Positions 41,872-50,037 of a stretch of DNA of 64,000 bases are shown one piece after another; position 1 is the stretch's first letter; every line of letters begins with the position of its first letter. Made by a program: the position numbers and the translations under genes. This DNA is from Agrococcus sp. KRD186. GTDB lineage: Bacteria; Actinomycetota; Actinomycetes; Actinomycetales; Microbacteriaceae. A model generated the notes under the pieces. It saw only the letters and a program-made list of their open reading frames with translations, did not search any database and had not been told where the DNA came from. The stretch is taken from positions 781,087-845,086 of the forward strand of contig NZ_JABFAP010000001.1 of the NCBI RefSeq assembly GCF_017168255.1, read 5' to 3'.

Positions 41872-43136
41872 TCGTCTTCGAGGAGCGCGTGCCGTCCGCG
41901 GCCGAGCAGCGCGCGGTCGCGGAGTCGGTGGGCTGGGACGACCACTTCGACTGGGCGAGCCTGCCGGCGTCGCTGCGCGGCTCCGAGCACGGCGTCGTCG
42001 CGCGCGACGGCGACCGCGTGGTCGGCGTCGGACGACTGGTGGGCGACGGCGTGCGCTACTGGTACGTGCAGGACGTGATGGTGCGACCGGATGCCGCCGA
42101 CCAGGGCATCGCCTCCGGCATCGTCGAGCGGCTGCTCGAACGGGTGCGCCAGGTCGCGCCGGCAGAGGCGATCGTCGGCCTGTTCGCGAGCCCCGAGGCG
42201 GTCGGCGTCTACGAGGAGCTCGGATTCGTGGTCGCGGCGGGCGATCCCCTCGGCATGACGCTCACGCTGGAGGGCGAGGGTGCGCCGGGCGAGGGTGCGC
42301 CGGAGGGGAGCCGCTCAGCCGCCGCCGCGGAGACGCTGGGCTACGACGCCGAGTTCCTCGGTGAGCCGGTCGCGGCGCCGACGCCGGTGGCCGATCCGGA
42401 AGCGCCGGTGCTGCCCTACGCGCACTTCACCGTCACGATGCACCTGCAGCGGCGCCTCGCGTGGTCGGTCGCCTGGAACGTCGACGGGCTGGCCCTCCAG
42501 CCGGGCATCCCGCGCAGCAGCCGCTTCTTCCTCGACGACCGGCTCACCGACGAGCAGCAGACGGGCGAGGCCGTCTACCGCGACAACGACCTCGACCGTG
42601 GCCACATCGCCCGCCGCGCCGACCTGCTGTGGGGCACGGTCGACGAGGCCAAGCAGGCGAACCGCGACTCCTTCACCTTCACGAACATCACCCCGCAGCT
42701 GGCCGGCTTCAACCAGTCGAGCCGCGGCGGCATCTGGGGCGAGCTCGAGAACGGGGTGCTCGAGCTCGACGAGCTCGTCGACCGCCGCATCAGCGTGTTC
42801 GGCGGCCCGGTGCTCGCCGACGGTGACCCCTGGTATCGCGATCTCGTGCAGCTGCCGCGCGACCACTGGAAGGTCGTCGTCTACCGGGTGGCGGATGCGC
42901 TGCGGTCGAAGGCGTTCCTGCTCACGCAGGACCTGGACGGGCTGCGCACCGCCTACCTGGATGCGTTCCGCACGTACGAGCTGAGCCTGGCGGAGCTGGC
43001 CGAGCGCACCGGGCTCTCGTTCGACGGGCTGCCCGGCGCTGACAAGCCCGGCGCTGACGAAGGCAGCGCCGACGAGCCCGCCGCCCGGCAGCGCACACCG
43101 CGCGAGATCGTCGGGCTCGACGACCTGCGCTGGTGA
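41868..43136 (+). CDS. Fusion of GNAT acetyltransferase and DNA/RNA non-specific endonuclease
   Basis: The 422-residue product has two domains. Residues 1 to about 135 are a GNAT acetyltransferase (VGVGRLVGDGVRYWYVQDVM, DAADQGIASGIVERLL as the acetyl-CoA loop, VYEELGFV). After a Gly/Glu/Ala linker, residues about 155-422 are a NUC1-type endonuclease with DRGHIARR (catalytic His246), NITPQLAGFNQ (the metal-ligand Asn region) and WGELE. There is no signal peptide, although nucleases of this family are usually secreted. It is translationally coupled to the upstream amylase gene by ATGA. The role is unknown; the pairing of domains is unusual. Confidence 0.82.
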   Translation: MIVFEERVPSAAEQRAVAESVGWDDHFDWASLPASLRGSEHGVVARDGDRVVGVGRLVGDGVRYWYVQDVMVRPDAADQGIASGIVERLLERVRQVAPAEAIVGLFASPEAVGVYEELGFVVAAGDPLGMTLTLEGEGAPGEGAPEGSRSAAAAETLGYDAEFLGEPVAAPTPVADPEAPVLPYAHFTVTMHLQRRLAWSVAWNVDGLALQPGIPRSSRFFLDDRLTDEQQTGEAVYRDNDLDRGHIARRADLLWGTVDEAKQANRDSFTFTNITPQLAGFNQSSRGGIWGELENGVLELDELVDRRISVFGGPVLADGDPWYRDLVQLPRDHWKVVVYRVADALRSKAFLLTQDLDGLRTAYLDAFRTYELSLAELAERTGLSFDGLPGADKPGADEGSADEPAARQRTPREIVGLDDLRW

Positions 43137-43188
43137 GCGCGGCCCGGTCCCTGCCCGCGACATCGGTCACGACGCCGACGCCGCCTGC

Positions 43189-44937
43189 CTACTCGACGAG
43201 CTTGCCCGCCACGGAGTCGTCGGCGCCGGTCTCTGCCAGCTGGCGGAAGCTGTCGGGCGCGGGGGAGAGAGGCTCGAAGACGACGCCCTCGCTCGGCGAC
43301 CAGACGAAGTTGCCCTGCATGGCCGGGTCGGTCTCCGGGAAGTCGGCGCGGTTGTGGGCGCCGCGCGTCTCTCGCCGCTCGAGCGCGCTCTCGAGCGTTG
43401 CGCGGGCTGCCAGCAGTGAGCCGAGCAGGTCGTAGGCGTGCGCCAGATCGTCGAAGCCGGCGATGTCGGGGTGGGCCGTGACATGCTCGGCGCGTTCCTC
43501 GAGCGACGCCAGCTTGCGCAGCCCCTCCTGCAGCCCGCCCTCGGTGCGGACGACCCCGGCGTGCTCGCTCATGAGGTTGCGCACCTCGCGCTGCAGCCGA
43601 CGGGCGGATTCGGTGCCGCGCTCACGCAGCAGCGACCGCATCTCGTCGCGGGCCGCCTCGACGGCAGCCGGGTCCCGGCGCACGTCGGTGCGCGCGCCGG
43701 CGTAGTCGGCGGCGTGCTCGCCGGTGATGCGCCCGTAGACCAGCAGCTCGATGAGCGAGTTGCCGCCCAGCCGGTTCGCGCCGTGCAGGCCGGAGGAGGC
43801 CTCACCGATCGCGTACAGCCCGTCGACACCGGTGCCGTGGTGCTCGGGGTCGACCCAGACGCCGCCCATGGAGTAGTGCGCGGTGGGAGCGATCTCCATC
43901 TTGGTCGCGGTGATGTCGAGCATCTGCAGGTCGATCAGGGTGCGGTAGACGCGCGGCAGCTGGCGCAGGATCTGTTCGCGCGGCAGGTGGGAGACGTCGA
44001 GGTAGACGCCGCCCGTTGCTGTGCCGCGGCCCTCGGCGATCTCGGTGAAGCCGGCCAGCGCGACCCGGTCGCGCGTCGAGAGCTCCATGCGCTCGGGGTC
44101 GTAGCGCTCCATGTATCGCTCGCCCAGGGCGTTGGTGAGGATGCCGCCCTCGCCGCGGGCGGCCTCCGAGACGAGCGTGCCCGCGGCGTCGTCGGGCTCC
44201 AGCAGGCCGGAGGGGTGGAACTGCACCAGTTCGGCGTCGCGGATGCGGGCACCGGCCAGCGCGGCCAGTCGGAACGCATCCCCCGTGTTCTCGTCACGGC
44301 GCGACGACGTGTGCCGCCAGATTCGCGTGTGGCCGCCGGCGGCGAGGATGACCGCGTCGGCCAGGATCTGCACGGGCGTGCCGTCGACGATGTCGAAGCC
44401 GTAGGCGCCGAAGATCGTGCCGTCTGCGACGAGCAGCCGCGTGATGTAGATCGTGTCGACGATCTCCACCCGCAGCTCGGCGGCCCGGCGCATCAGTGTG
44501 CGCTGCAGCTCCAGCCCGGTGTAGTCGCCCGCGTAGGCGGTGCGGCGGTAGGTGTGGGCACCGAAGAAGCGCTGGGAGATGCGGCCGTCGTCCTCGCGGG
44601 CGAACGGCATGCCCCAGCGCTCGAGCTCCTCGATGCCCTGCGCCGCACCGCGTGCCACGGTCTCGACGATGGCCGGGTCGGCGAGGAAGTACGACTCGCG
44701 CAGCGTGTCGGCCGCGTGCTGCTGCCAGGAGTCCGCGGGGTCGATGGTGCCGAGCGCGGCGTTGATGCCGCCCGCCGCGAGCGTCGTGTGCGCGTCGTGC
44801 TTGCGGCGCTTGCCGACGGCCAGCACCTGCACGCCGCGCTCCGCCAGCTCGATCGAGGCGCGGAGCCCGGCGCCGCCGGTGCCGATCACGAGGACGGAGG
44901 TGGAGAGGAGGCGTTCGGATGCGTGTGGTGCGGTCAT
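43189..44937 (-). CDS. FAD-dependent fumarate reductase/succinate dehydrogenase/L-aspartate oxidase-type flavoprotein
   Basis: The 582-residue product has the FAD loop VIGTGGAGLRASIELAERG, then HTTLAAGGINAALG, ELVQFHPSGL, a SEAARGEGGILTNALGERYM active-site block and ATKMEIAPTAHYSMGGVWVD, ending with GLYAIGEASSGLHGANRLGG. All belong to the SdhA/FrdA/NadB family. No iron-sulfur or membrane subunit genes and no nadA/nadC are adjacent, so succinate dehydrogenase and quinolinate roles are both open. GGAGGA precedes the ATG, and TAGCGT is six bases further up. It is divergent from a LysR gene, its likely regulator. Confidence 0.8.
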   Translation of the reverse strand: MTAPHASERLLSTSVLVIGTGGAGLRASIELAERGVQVLAVGKRRKHDAHTTLAAGGINAALGTIDPADSWQQHAADTLRESYFLADPAIVETVARGAAQGIEELERWGMPFAREDDGRISQRFFGAHTYRRTAYAGDYTGLELQRTLMRRAAELRVEIVDTIYITRLLVADGTIFGAYGFDIVDGTPVQILADAVILAAGGHTRIWRHTSSRRDENTGDAFRLAALAGARIRDAELVQFHPSGLLEPDDAAGTLVSEAARGEGGILTNALGERYMERYDPERMELSTRDRVALAGFTEIAEGRGTATGGVYLDVSHLPREQILRQLPRVYRTLIDLQMLDITATKMEIAPTAHYSMGGVWVDPEHHGTGVDGLYAIGEASSGLHGANRLGGNSLIELLVYGRITGEHAADYAGARTDVRRDPAAVEAARDEMRSLLRERGTESARRLQREVRNLMSEHAGVVRTEGGLQEGLRKLASLEERAEHVTAHPDIAGFDDLAHAYDLLGSLLAARATLESALERRETRGAHNRADFPETDPAMQGNFVWSPSEGVVFEPLSPAPDSFRQLAETGADDSVAGKLVE

Positions 44938-45013
44938 TCCTCCACGCTAGGGAGCGCCGTTGCATGCGTCCAATGCATTGATTGACTCATCGATATACCA
45001 ATATGCTATCGCG
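44938..45013. promoter_or_regulatory. Divergent control region with two inverted repeats
   Basis: This 76-base AT-rich gap separates the flavoprotein and LysR start codons. It holds an inverted repeat TGCAT-N7-ATGCA at 44961-44977 and a second, CGATA-N11-TATCG, at 44991-45011. The second one covers the LysR gene's own -10 element TATGCT (45002-45007), six bases before its ATG, so binding there would give autorepression. TAGCGT (44949-44944) serves the flavoprotein gene. Confidence 0.55.
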
Positions 45014-45964
45014 ATGAAGCTGGACCAGCTCCGCTCCTTCGAAGCGGTCGCCCGCATCGGCAACTTCACCCGCGCCGCCGACGAGCTCTTCGTCGCCCAG
45101 CCCTCGCTGAGCCGCCAGATCGGCGCGCTCGAGGCAGATCTCGGTGCAGAGCTGCTGCGCCGCGCACCCGGTGGCGTCACCCTGACCGCGGCGGGGGAGG
45201 TGCTGCTGCCGATCGCGCGGCGCATGCTGGGCGATGCGCGTGCCGCGCGCGAGCAGCTCGACCAGCTCGCCGGGCTGCGTCGGGGCAGCGTGCGGCTCGG
45301 GGCTCCACCGACCCTGTGCGTGTCGCTCGTGACCGAAGTGGTCGCGGCGTACCGGTCCGCGCACCCGGGTGTCGAGCTCCACATCACCGAGGGCGGCTCG
45401 CGGTTCCTCGTCGATGCGCTGCACGAGGGCGCGCTCGATCTCGCGCTCGTGGTGACGCGCGGCGCGCAGCCGCCGACGCCGGCGACCGAGCTCGTGCCGC
45501 TGCTGTCAGAGGAGCTCGTGGTGGTGTCGGCCACGGACGCCCAGGAGCGAGGCGGCACCGAGCAGGGCGAGCTCGCGCTGGCGCAGCTGGCGCGCATGCC
45601 GCAGGTGGCCTTCAGCCGCAGCTACGACCTGCGCATCGCCACCGACGCCGCGTTCGCCGACGCGGGGCTGACGCCGACGATCGCCGTCGAGGGTGCGGAG
45701 ATGGATGCGGTGCTGCGGTTCGTCGAGCGAGGGATCGGTGTCGCGGTGGTGCCGGCGATGGTCGTGATCGACCGGCCCGGACTGCACAGCCAGCGCCTCG
45801 TGCGACCCCAGCTCACGCGCACCGTCAACCTCGCCCGGCGCACCGAGGTGGGCGCTTCGGCGGCGGCGTCCGAGATGCAGCGAATCATCTTCGACACGGT
45901 CGACCGCCTCGCCGCGCCCGGCACCGAGCTCGCGCAGCGCGTCACGGTGGCGGCGCGCGCGTAG
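45014..45964 (+). CDS. LysR-family transcriptional regulator
   Basis: The 316-residue product has the LysR helix-turn-helix (FEAVARIGNFTRAADELFVA, QPSLSRQIGALEADLGAELL, LTAAGEVLLPIARRML) and a full effector domain. The ATG at 45014 matches the usual MKLDQLRSF start and is six bases from TATGCT. It is divergent from the flavoprotein gene with inverted repeats in between, the standard LysR layout for an activator of the neighbouring gene that represses itself. The ligand is unknown. Confidence 0.9.
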   Translation: MKLDQLRSFEAVARIGNFTRAADELFVAQPSLSRQIGALEADLGAELLRRAPGGVTLTAAGEVLLPIARRMLGDARAAREQLDQLAGLRRGSVRLGAPPTLCVSLVTEVVAAYRSAHPGVELHITEGGSRFLVDALHEGALDLALVVTRGAQPPTPATELVPLLSEELVVVSATDAQERGGTEQGELALAQLARMPQVAFSRSYDLRIATDAAFADAGLTPTIAVEGAEMDAVLRFVERGIGVAVVPAMVVIDRPGLHSQRLVRPQLTRTVNLARRTEVGASAAASEMQRIIFDTVDRLAAPGTELAQRVTVAARA

Positions 45965-45995
45965 GCAGGTCGCCCGCGCGCTTCGGACGACCCGC

Positions 45996-46494
45996 TCACC
46001 CGAGCAGCCCGCCCCACACCGCGCGTGCTCCCGAATCGCCGATCAGCACGACGGTGATGGTCGAACCCGCAGCGGCCACGAGCGCCAGCGCGGCGAGCAC
46101 GACCGTCACCGGTCGAGCCCGACGACGAGAGCCCTCCGGCACGCGCCTGCCGCCCCAGCGGAACCACGCCCACTGCGCCGCTGCGACGACGAGCATCCCG
46201 ATCACCCACGGCAGCAGCATCCGCATAGTCCTCGTGGGTCTCGACCGCCGGGGTCTCACCGACGACCTCCGCGAGCGCCTCGCCAGCGGCCACGGTGATC
46301 GGCACGAGCACGACCAGCAGCGCGGCGGCGAGCGGCGTCACGATGCCGAGCCGGCGCCGCGCCGCAGGCCAAAGGCTGCCGAGCGCGAGTGCGAGCGCCG
46401 TCAGCGGCACCAGCACCACCACGGCGTGCACGAGCAGCGGGTGCAGGGGGAGGCCGGCGATGACGAAGCCGTCGTCGGCGAGCAGGAGGTCCAT
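45996..46494 (-). pseudogene. DUF2231-like membrane protein split by a +1 frameshift
   Basis: The first part (from ATG 46494) reads LADDGFVIAGLPLHPLLVHA then VVVLVPLTALALALGSLWP, a DUF2231-type start with the PLHPLLVH motif and two helices, up to VETHED. The expected continuation, MRMLLPWVIGMLVVAAAQWA and a last helix ending in AVWGGLLG, is in another frame. Removing one base (the A at 46227, T on the coding strand) joins them into one four-helix protein of about 165 residues. It is either a recent mutation, a sequencing error, or two overlapping genes (the second half has its own ATG). It is divergent from the sigma factor at 46580. Confidence 0.65.
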
Positions 46495-46579
46495 ACTCGG
46501 TGACACGAGGCGCGGCGGCGCGAGGTTCACGGTGAACCGCGAGGCGCCCGCTCTCGTGTCACCTTCGAGGAGGTGGACG

Positions 46580-47083
46580 ATGCCGGGGCAGGATGCGGAG
46601 CAGCTCGGTGCGCTCTACGACGCGCACGCGGCGCCCGTGTGGCGCTATGTCGTGCACCTCACGGGCGACCGCGCCGGTGCCGACGACGTGGTGCAGGAGA
46701 CGCTGCTGCGCGCGTGGCGCAGCCCGCAGATCCTGGCGGAGCCGGCGACCGCACGCGCGTGGATGCTGACCGTCGCCCGGCATCTGGTGATCGACGAGAC
46801 GCGCACCGCGCGCCGCCGCCACGAGGTGGTCGTCGCCGAGCTGCCCGAGCGCGCGACCACCGACGCCACCGACGCGCTGTTCGAGGCGATCCTGATCGAG
46901 GATGCGCTCGCCGAGCTGAGCGCCGAGCACCGCGGCGTCATCATCCGCGCCTACTTCGGCGGCCGGCAGATCGCCGAGATCGCCGCAGAGCTCGAGATCC
47001 CGGAGGGCACGGTGAAGTCACGGCTGCACTACGGGCTGCGGGCGCTGCGGCTCGCGCTGCAGGAGCAGGGAGTGACCCGATGA
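46580..47083 (+). CDS. ECF RNA polymerase sigma factor (SigK-like)
   Basis: The 167-residue product has sigma region 2 (DRAGADDVVQETLLRAWRSP, ARAWMLTVARHLVIDETRTA) and region 4 (GRQIAEIAAELEIPEGTVKS then RLHYGLRALR), with nothing after. GAGGAGGTG precedes the ATG. The stop overlaps the anti-sigma start (ATGA). The order sigma, zinc-binding anti-sigma, secreted-repeat lipoprotein resembles the SigK-RskA group of actinobacteria, which responds to redox or envelope conditions; the exact ECF group is not certain. Confidence 0.9.
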   Translation: MPGQDAEQLGALYDAHAAPVWRYVVHLTGDRAGADDVVQETLLRAWRSPQILAEPATARAWMLTVARHLVIDETRTARRRHEVVVAELPERATTDATDALFEAILIEDALAELSAEHRGVIIRAYFGGRQIAEIAAELEIPEGTVKSRLHYGLRALRLALQEQGVTR

Positions 47084-47802
47084 GCCATGACCACGAGCGC
47101 TTCGCGGACTGGGACGCCGCGTACGTGATCGGCGCGCTCAGCCCCTCGGACCGCCGCGCCTTCGAGGAGCACCTGGAGGGATGCGAGCGCTGCGCCCGCG
47201 CGGTGGCTGAGATCGCGCCGACGCTCGGGCTGCTCGCGCGCGTCGACCCCGGCCGCGCCGAGTCGATGCTGGGCGAGCGGAGCGACGACGCGGCCGGGGC
47301 GGGCGAGCGGTCGGCGTCATCGATGCTGACCCGTGACGCGCTGCTCGCGCGCGCGGCACGAGAGGGGCGGATGCGTCGCACAAGGTGGGTGAGCATGCTC
47401 GCCGCCGCGGCGGTGCTCGTCGTCGCCCTCGTGGTGTCGATGGGCGGACTGCTGGCTCCCGCCTCGTCGCGCGGCGACGTGCGAGCTGCGGAGCTGGTGG
47501 CGGCCGGGGATCTGCCGCTCATCGCGAGCGTCGAGCTGGACCCGGTCGGCTGGGGGACGAGGATCGAGCTCGAGTGCAGCTATCAGGGCAGCGGCGGCCC
47601 GGCCGGCGGCTGGACGTACGTGCTGGTGGTCGTCGACCGCGACGGGGCGAGCAGCCAGATCTCGAGCTGGCGCGCTGCGCCCGGCTCCACCGCACGGCTG
47701 AGCGCCGCGACCGCGCTCGACGTCGCCGACATCGCCGCCGTGGAGATCCGCGCCGAGGGCAGCGGCGACGTGCTCATGCGGGCGGAGCTCGACGAGGGAT
47801 AG
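47080..47802 (+). CDS. Membrane anti-sigma factor with zinc-binding ASD (RskA-like)
   Basis: The 240-residue product has an N-terminal anti-sigma domain with the HxxxCxxC zinc motif (FEEHLEGCERCARAV), one membrane helix at about 106-128 (WVSMLAAAAVLVVALVVSMG) and an extracytoplasmic RskA domain ending VEIRAEGSGDVLMRAELDEG. It would hold the upstream sigma factor at the membrane until released by proteolysis or redox change. Its ATG overlaps the sigma stop, ensuring balanced synthesis. Confidence 0.9.
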   Translation: MSHDHERFADWDAAYVIGALSPSDRRAFEEHLEGCERCARAVAEIAPTLGLLARVDPGRAESMLGERSDDAAGAGERSASSMLTRDALLARAAREGRMRRTRWVSMLAAAAVLVVALVVSMGGLLAPASSRGDVRAAELVAAGDLPLIASVELDPVGWGTRIELECSYQGSGGPAGGWTYVLVVVDRDGASSQISSWRAAPGSTARLSAATALDVADIAAVEIRAEGSGDVLMRAELDEG

Positions 47803-47894
47803 GCGCGCCGGGGACGAAGCCGCGATGAACCCCTCGGCGCCCGACTGCGTGTCTCCAGTGACCGCATCCGCGGCCCGAACGAAGGGACGCTCTC

Positions 47895-48428
47895 ATGAGC
47901 TCGCGAATCACCTCGGCGGCGCTGGTCGCCGGACTGCTCGTCGTCGCACTGGCCGGCTGCGCGAGCCCGGCGGAAGAGACCGACGCACCACCGGCGGCAC
48001 CGCCATCCGAGACCACCGACTCGGGCGCCGGCGATCCCTACGGCGGCACCGACACCTCCGACGCGCCTGCCGCCTCGGCCGCGCTGACGGTGGCCGACTC
48101 CTCGCTCGGCGAGATCGTCGTCGACGGCGAGGGCATGACGGTCTACATGTTCGACAACGACACCCAGGGCGGCGACGCGAGCACCTGCGAAGGGGAGTGC
48201 GCCGCGAACTGGCCTGCGTTGACGACCGAGTCGGACGCGCCGGAGGTCGAAGGCGTGACCGGCGAGGTGGGCACGATCACCGGCATCGACGGCGGCATGC
48301 AGGTGACGCTCAACGGCTGGCCGCTCTATTCCTTCGCCGGTGACGCGGCCGCTGGCGATGTGAACGGCCAGGGCGTCAACGAGGTGTGGTGGGTGCTCTC
48401 ACCGGATGGCGAGCGCATGACGGAGTGA
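47895..48428 (+). CDS. Lipoprotein with secreted-repeat (COG4315) domain
   Basis: The 177-residue product has a lipoprotein signal (SSRITSAALVAGLLVVALAGC, lipobox LAGC), a Pro/Asp/Thr-rich spacer and two repeats of the COG4315 type: GEIVVDGEGMTVYMFDNDTQ with CEGECAANWPAL, then VTLNGWPLYSFAGDAAAGDV and NEVWWVLSPDG. Such proteins commonly sit beside ECF sigma/anti-sigma pairs and are probably part of the regulon. Two Cys in the CEGEC segment could be redox-active. The function is unknown. Confidence 0.85.
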   Translation: MSSRITSAALVAGLLVVALAGCASPAEETDAPPAAPPSETTDSGAGDPYGGTDTSDAPAASAALTVADSSLGEIVVDGEGMTVYMFDNDTQGGDASTCEGECAANWPALTTESDAPEVEGVTGEVGTITGIDGGMQVTLNGWPLYSFAGDAAAGDVNGQGVNEVWWVLSPDGERMTE

Positions 48429-48473
48429 TGCGGCCAGACGGCAGGCAAGCGGGTTCGGCGCCACTCGGTGTCG

Positions 48474-48502
48474 TAGACATTGATAGATAAACGGACTATG
48501 GT
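48474..48502 (+). promoter_or_regulatory. Promoter of the toxin-antitoxin operon
   Basis: TAGACA (48474-48479) and TATGGT (48497-48502) are separated by 17 bases, and the antitoxin ATG lies six bases after the -10. This is the most complete -35/-10 pair seen in the window. The leaderless layout would place any antitoxin operator over the start codon. The AT-rich spacer (TTGATAGATAAAC) is a likely autoregulation site. Confidence 0.6.
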
Positions 48503-48508
48503 CGTGCC

Positions 48509-48763
48509 ATGAAGACCATCACCGTTGGCGAACTGCGGCAGAACCCGACCGCCATGCTGGCTGATGTCGAGGCAGGGGAGACGTACCGCATCACCCGGCA
48601 CAATCACGAGGTCGGTCGAATCGTGCCGCCGCAGCCCGGTGTCGCGCTCGTTCCATCGAAGCATCGAGGTGCCATCCGGCTTCCGAAGCTGCCGGCGGGT
48701 TACACGGCGCCGACCGGGGCTGCGCTCGACGAGCTGCTCGACGACATGAGGGGGGAGCGGTGA
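48509..48763 (+). CDS. Type II antitoxin, Phd/YefM-like (VapB role)
   Basis: The 84-residue product starts KTITVGELRQNPTAMLADVE, then GETYRITRHNHEVGRIVPP, the Phd/YefM DNA-binding fold, and ends in an acidic toxin-binding tail (ALDELLDDMRGER). It overlaps the toxin start by four bases (GTGA), the normal order for an antitoxin-toxin pair. It should repress its own promoter together with the toxin. Confidence 0.85.
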   Translation: MKTITVGELRQNPTAMLADVEAGETYRITRHNHEVGRIVPPQPGVALVPSKHRGAIRLPKLPAGYTAPTGAALDELLDDMRGER

Positions 48764-49158
48764 GCATCTTCTATCTCGACTCGTCGGTCGCGCTGCATGC
48801 TCTCCTCGGGTCGACGCCGTCCGCGAGCGAATGGCTCGAGCAGGTCAGCAGCGACGCTGACACGACCCTGGTCTCCTCTCGTCTGGTTCGCACGGAGTTG
48901 ACCAGGGTGCTGCGCCGCGAGGCGCTGCCGATCGAGCTGCGAGATGCTGTCCTCGACCGGCTCGAGCTGGTTCCCCTCACGGATGGCATCCTGACGGGGG
49001 CAGAGTCGATCGTTCCCCACGTGCGCACGCTCGACGCGATTCATCTGGCGTCGCTCGTCGCCACCGGGCTGGATGCGACGGTGGTCACGCACGACGGCGG
49101 GATGGCATCCGTCGCACGTGAGCTGGGCTACGCCGTCATCGATCCGGTCGCAGCCTGA
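48760..49158 (+). CDS. vapC: PIN-domain ribonuclease toxin, VapC family
   Basis: The 132-residue product has the four acidic PIN positions in order: YLDSSVALHALLG (Asp7), SRLVRTELTRVL (Glu), VRTLDAIHLASLV and VVTHDGGMASVA. VapC toxins cleave tRNA or rRNA. The start is a GTG overlapping the antitoxin stop. It is full length with no damage visible, so the system is probably active. Its position just left of the accessory array fits a mobile or stabilising function. Confidence 0.88.
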   Translation: MSIFYLDSSVALHALLGSTPSASEWLEQVSSDADTTLVSSRLVRTELTRVLRREALPIELRDAVLDRLELVPLTDGILTGAESIVPHVRTLDAIHLASLVATGLDATVVTHDGGMASVARELGYAVIDPVAA

Positions 49159-49219
49159 CGCAGCTCAGGTCGGCCGCACTGCAGCGAAGGCGCCGATCAC
49201 GTCGCACAGGTGCGCATCG

Positions 49220-50023
49220 CTATCGAACACCGAGCCGCTGCACCTGCCCATCGTGCACGTCGGGCATCCAGTCGAGCGGCGCGTCGGGGCCGGTGCGCGG
49301 GTCGTCGGGCTCGCGGCCGTCCCGCAGCGCCTCGATGTAGGCGCGGTCGAGCGCGAGTCGGGCGCGCAGTGCCTGCCCGTCGCCGACCGAGCCGTGGCCC
49401 GGCACGATCGTGCGCACCGCATCCGCCATCTCCTCGAAGCGCGTGAGCGCGCCGAGGTAGTCGTCGAGCGGCTGGGCGGCGTCGAGGTCGAGGAATGGGA
49501 TCAGCACGTCCGAGAGCATGTCGCCCGCGACGAGCACGCCGGCATCCTCGATGAGCAGCGCCGCGTGGCCGGGGGCGTGCGCACGGTGCTCGATGATGCG
49601 GATGCGCGGGCCGGCCCACGGGAGCGTCACGGCACCGGCGGCGAGGGGCGTGATGTCGCCGAGCAGCTCCATCGGGATGTCGTCGGCGAACTCGGGCGGC
49701 AGGTAGTCGGCGAGCTCGGCCTGCCAGCCGTCGCGGCCGACGAACTCGCGGATGGTCGCCGCGCAGGCGGCGGTGCCGGAGCGCGGCGCATGGCCGAGCG
49801 CTGGGTGCCAGAGCACGTGATCCCAGTCGGGGTGGGTGGCGAAGCCGGCGACCACCGGCAGGCCTCGCTCGTCGAGCTCGCGCGCCATGCCGGCGAGCTC
49901 GTCGCGGGTGATGCCCGGGTCGATCAGCAGCGCGCCCGCATCGCCGCGCACGATGACGGCGTTGCTCTGGATGCACTCGCTCTGGTGGACGAGCACGCCG
50001 TCGGCGATCTCCTGCAGTGGCAT
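49220..50023 (-). CDS. MBL-fold metallo-hydrolase with altered HxHxDH motif
   Basis: The 267-residue product has the metallo-beta-lactamase fold: SNAVIVRGDAGALLIDPGIT, the metal motif ATHPDWDHVLWH (residues 62-73), APGHAALLIEDAGVLVAGDM and TIVPGHGSVGDG. The usual HxHxDH reads HPDWDH, with Asp66 in place of the second His. Asp can still ligate metal, but the change may alter metal preference. AAGAGGAG precedes the ATG. The substrate is unknown. It is adjacent to a broken GNAT gene and convergent with vapC. Confidence 0.8.
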   Translation of the reverse strand: MPLQEIADGVLVHQSECIQSNAVIVRGDAGALLIDPGITRDELAGMARELDERGLPVVAGFATHPDWDHVLWHPALGHAPRSGTAACAATIREFVGRDGWQAELADYLPPEFADDIPMELLGDITPLAAGAVTLPWAGPRIRIIEHRAHAPGHAALLIEDAGVLVAGDMLSDVLIPFLDLDAAQPLDDYLGALTRFEEMADAVRTIVPGHGSVGDGQALRARLALDRAYIEALRDGREPDDPRTGPDAPLDWMPDVHDGQVQRLGVR

Positions 50024-50037
50024 GGGGCTCCTCTTGC

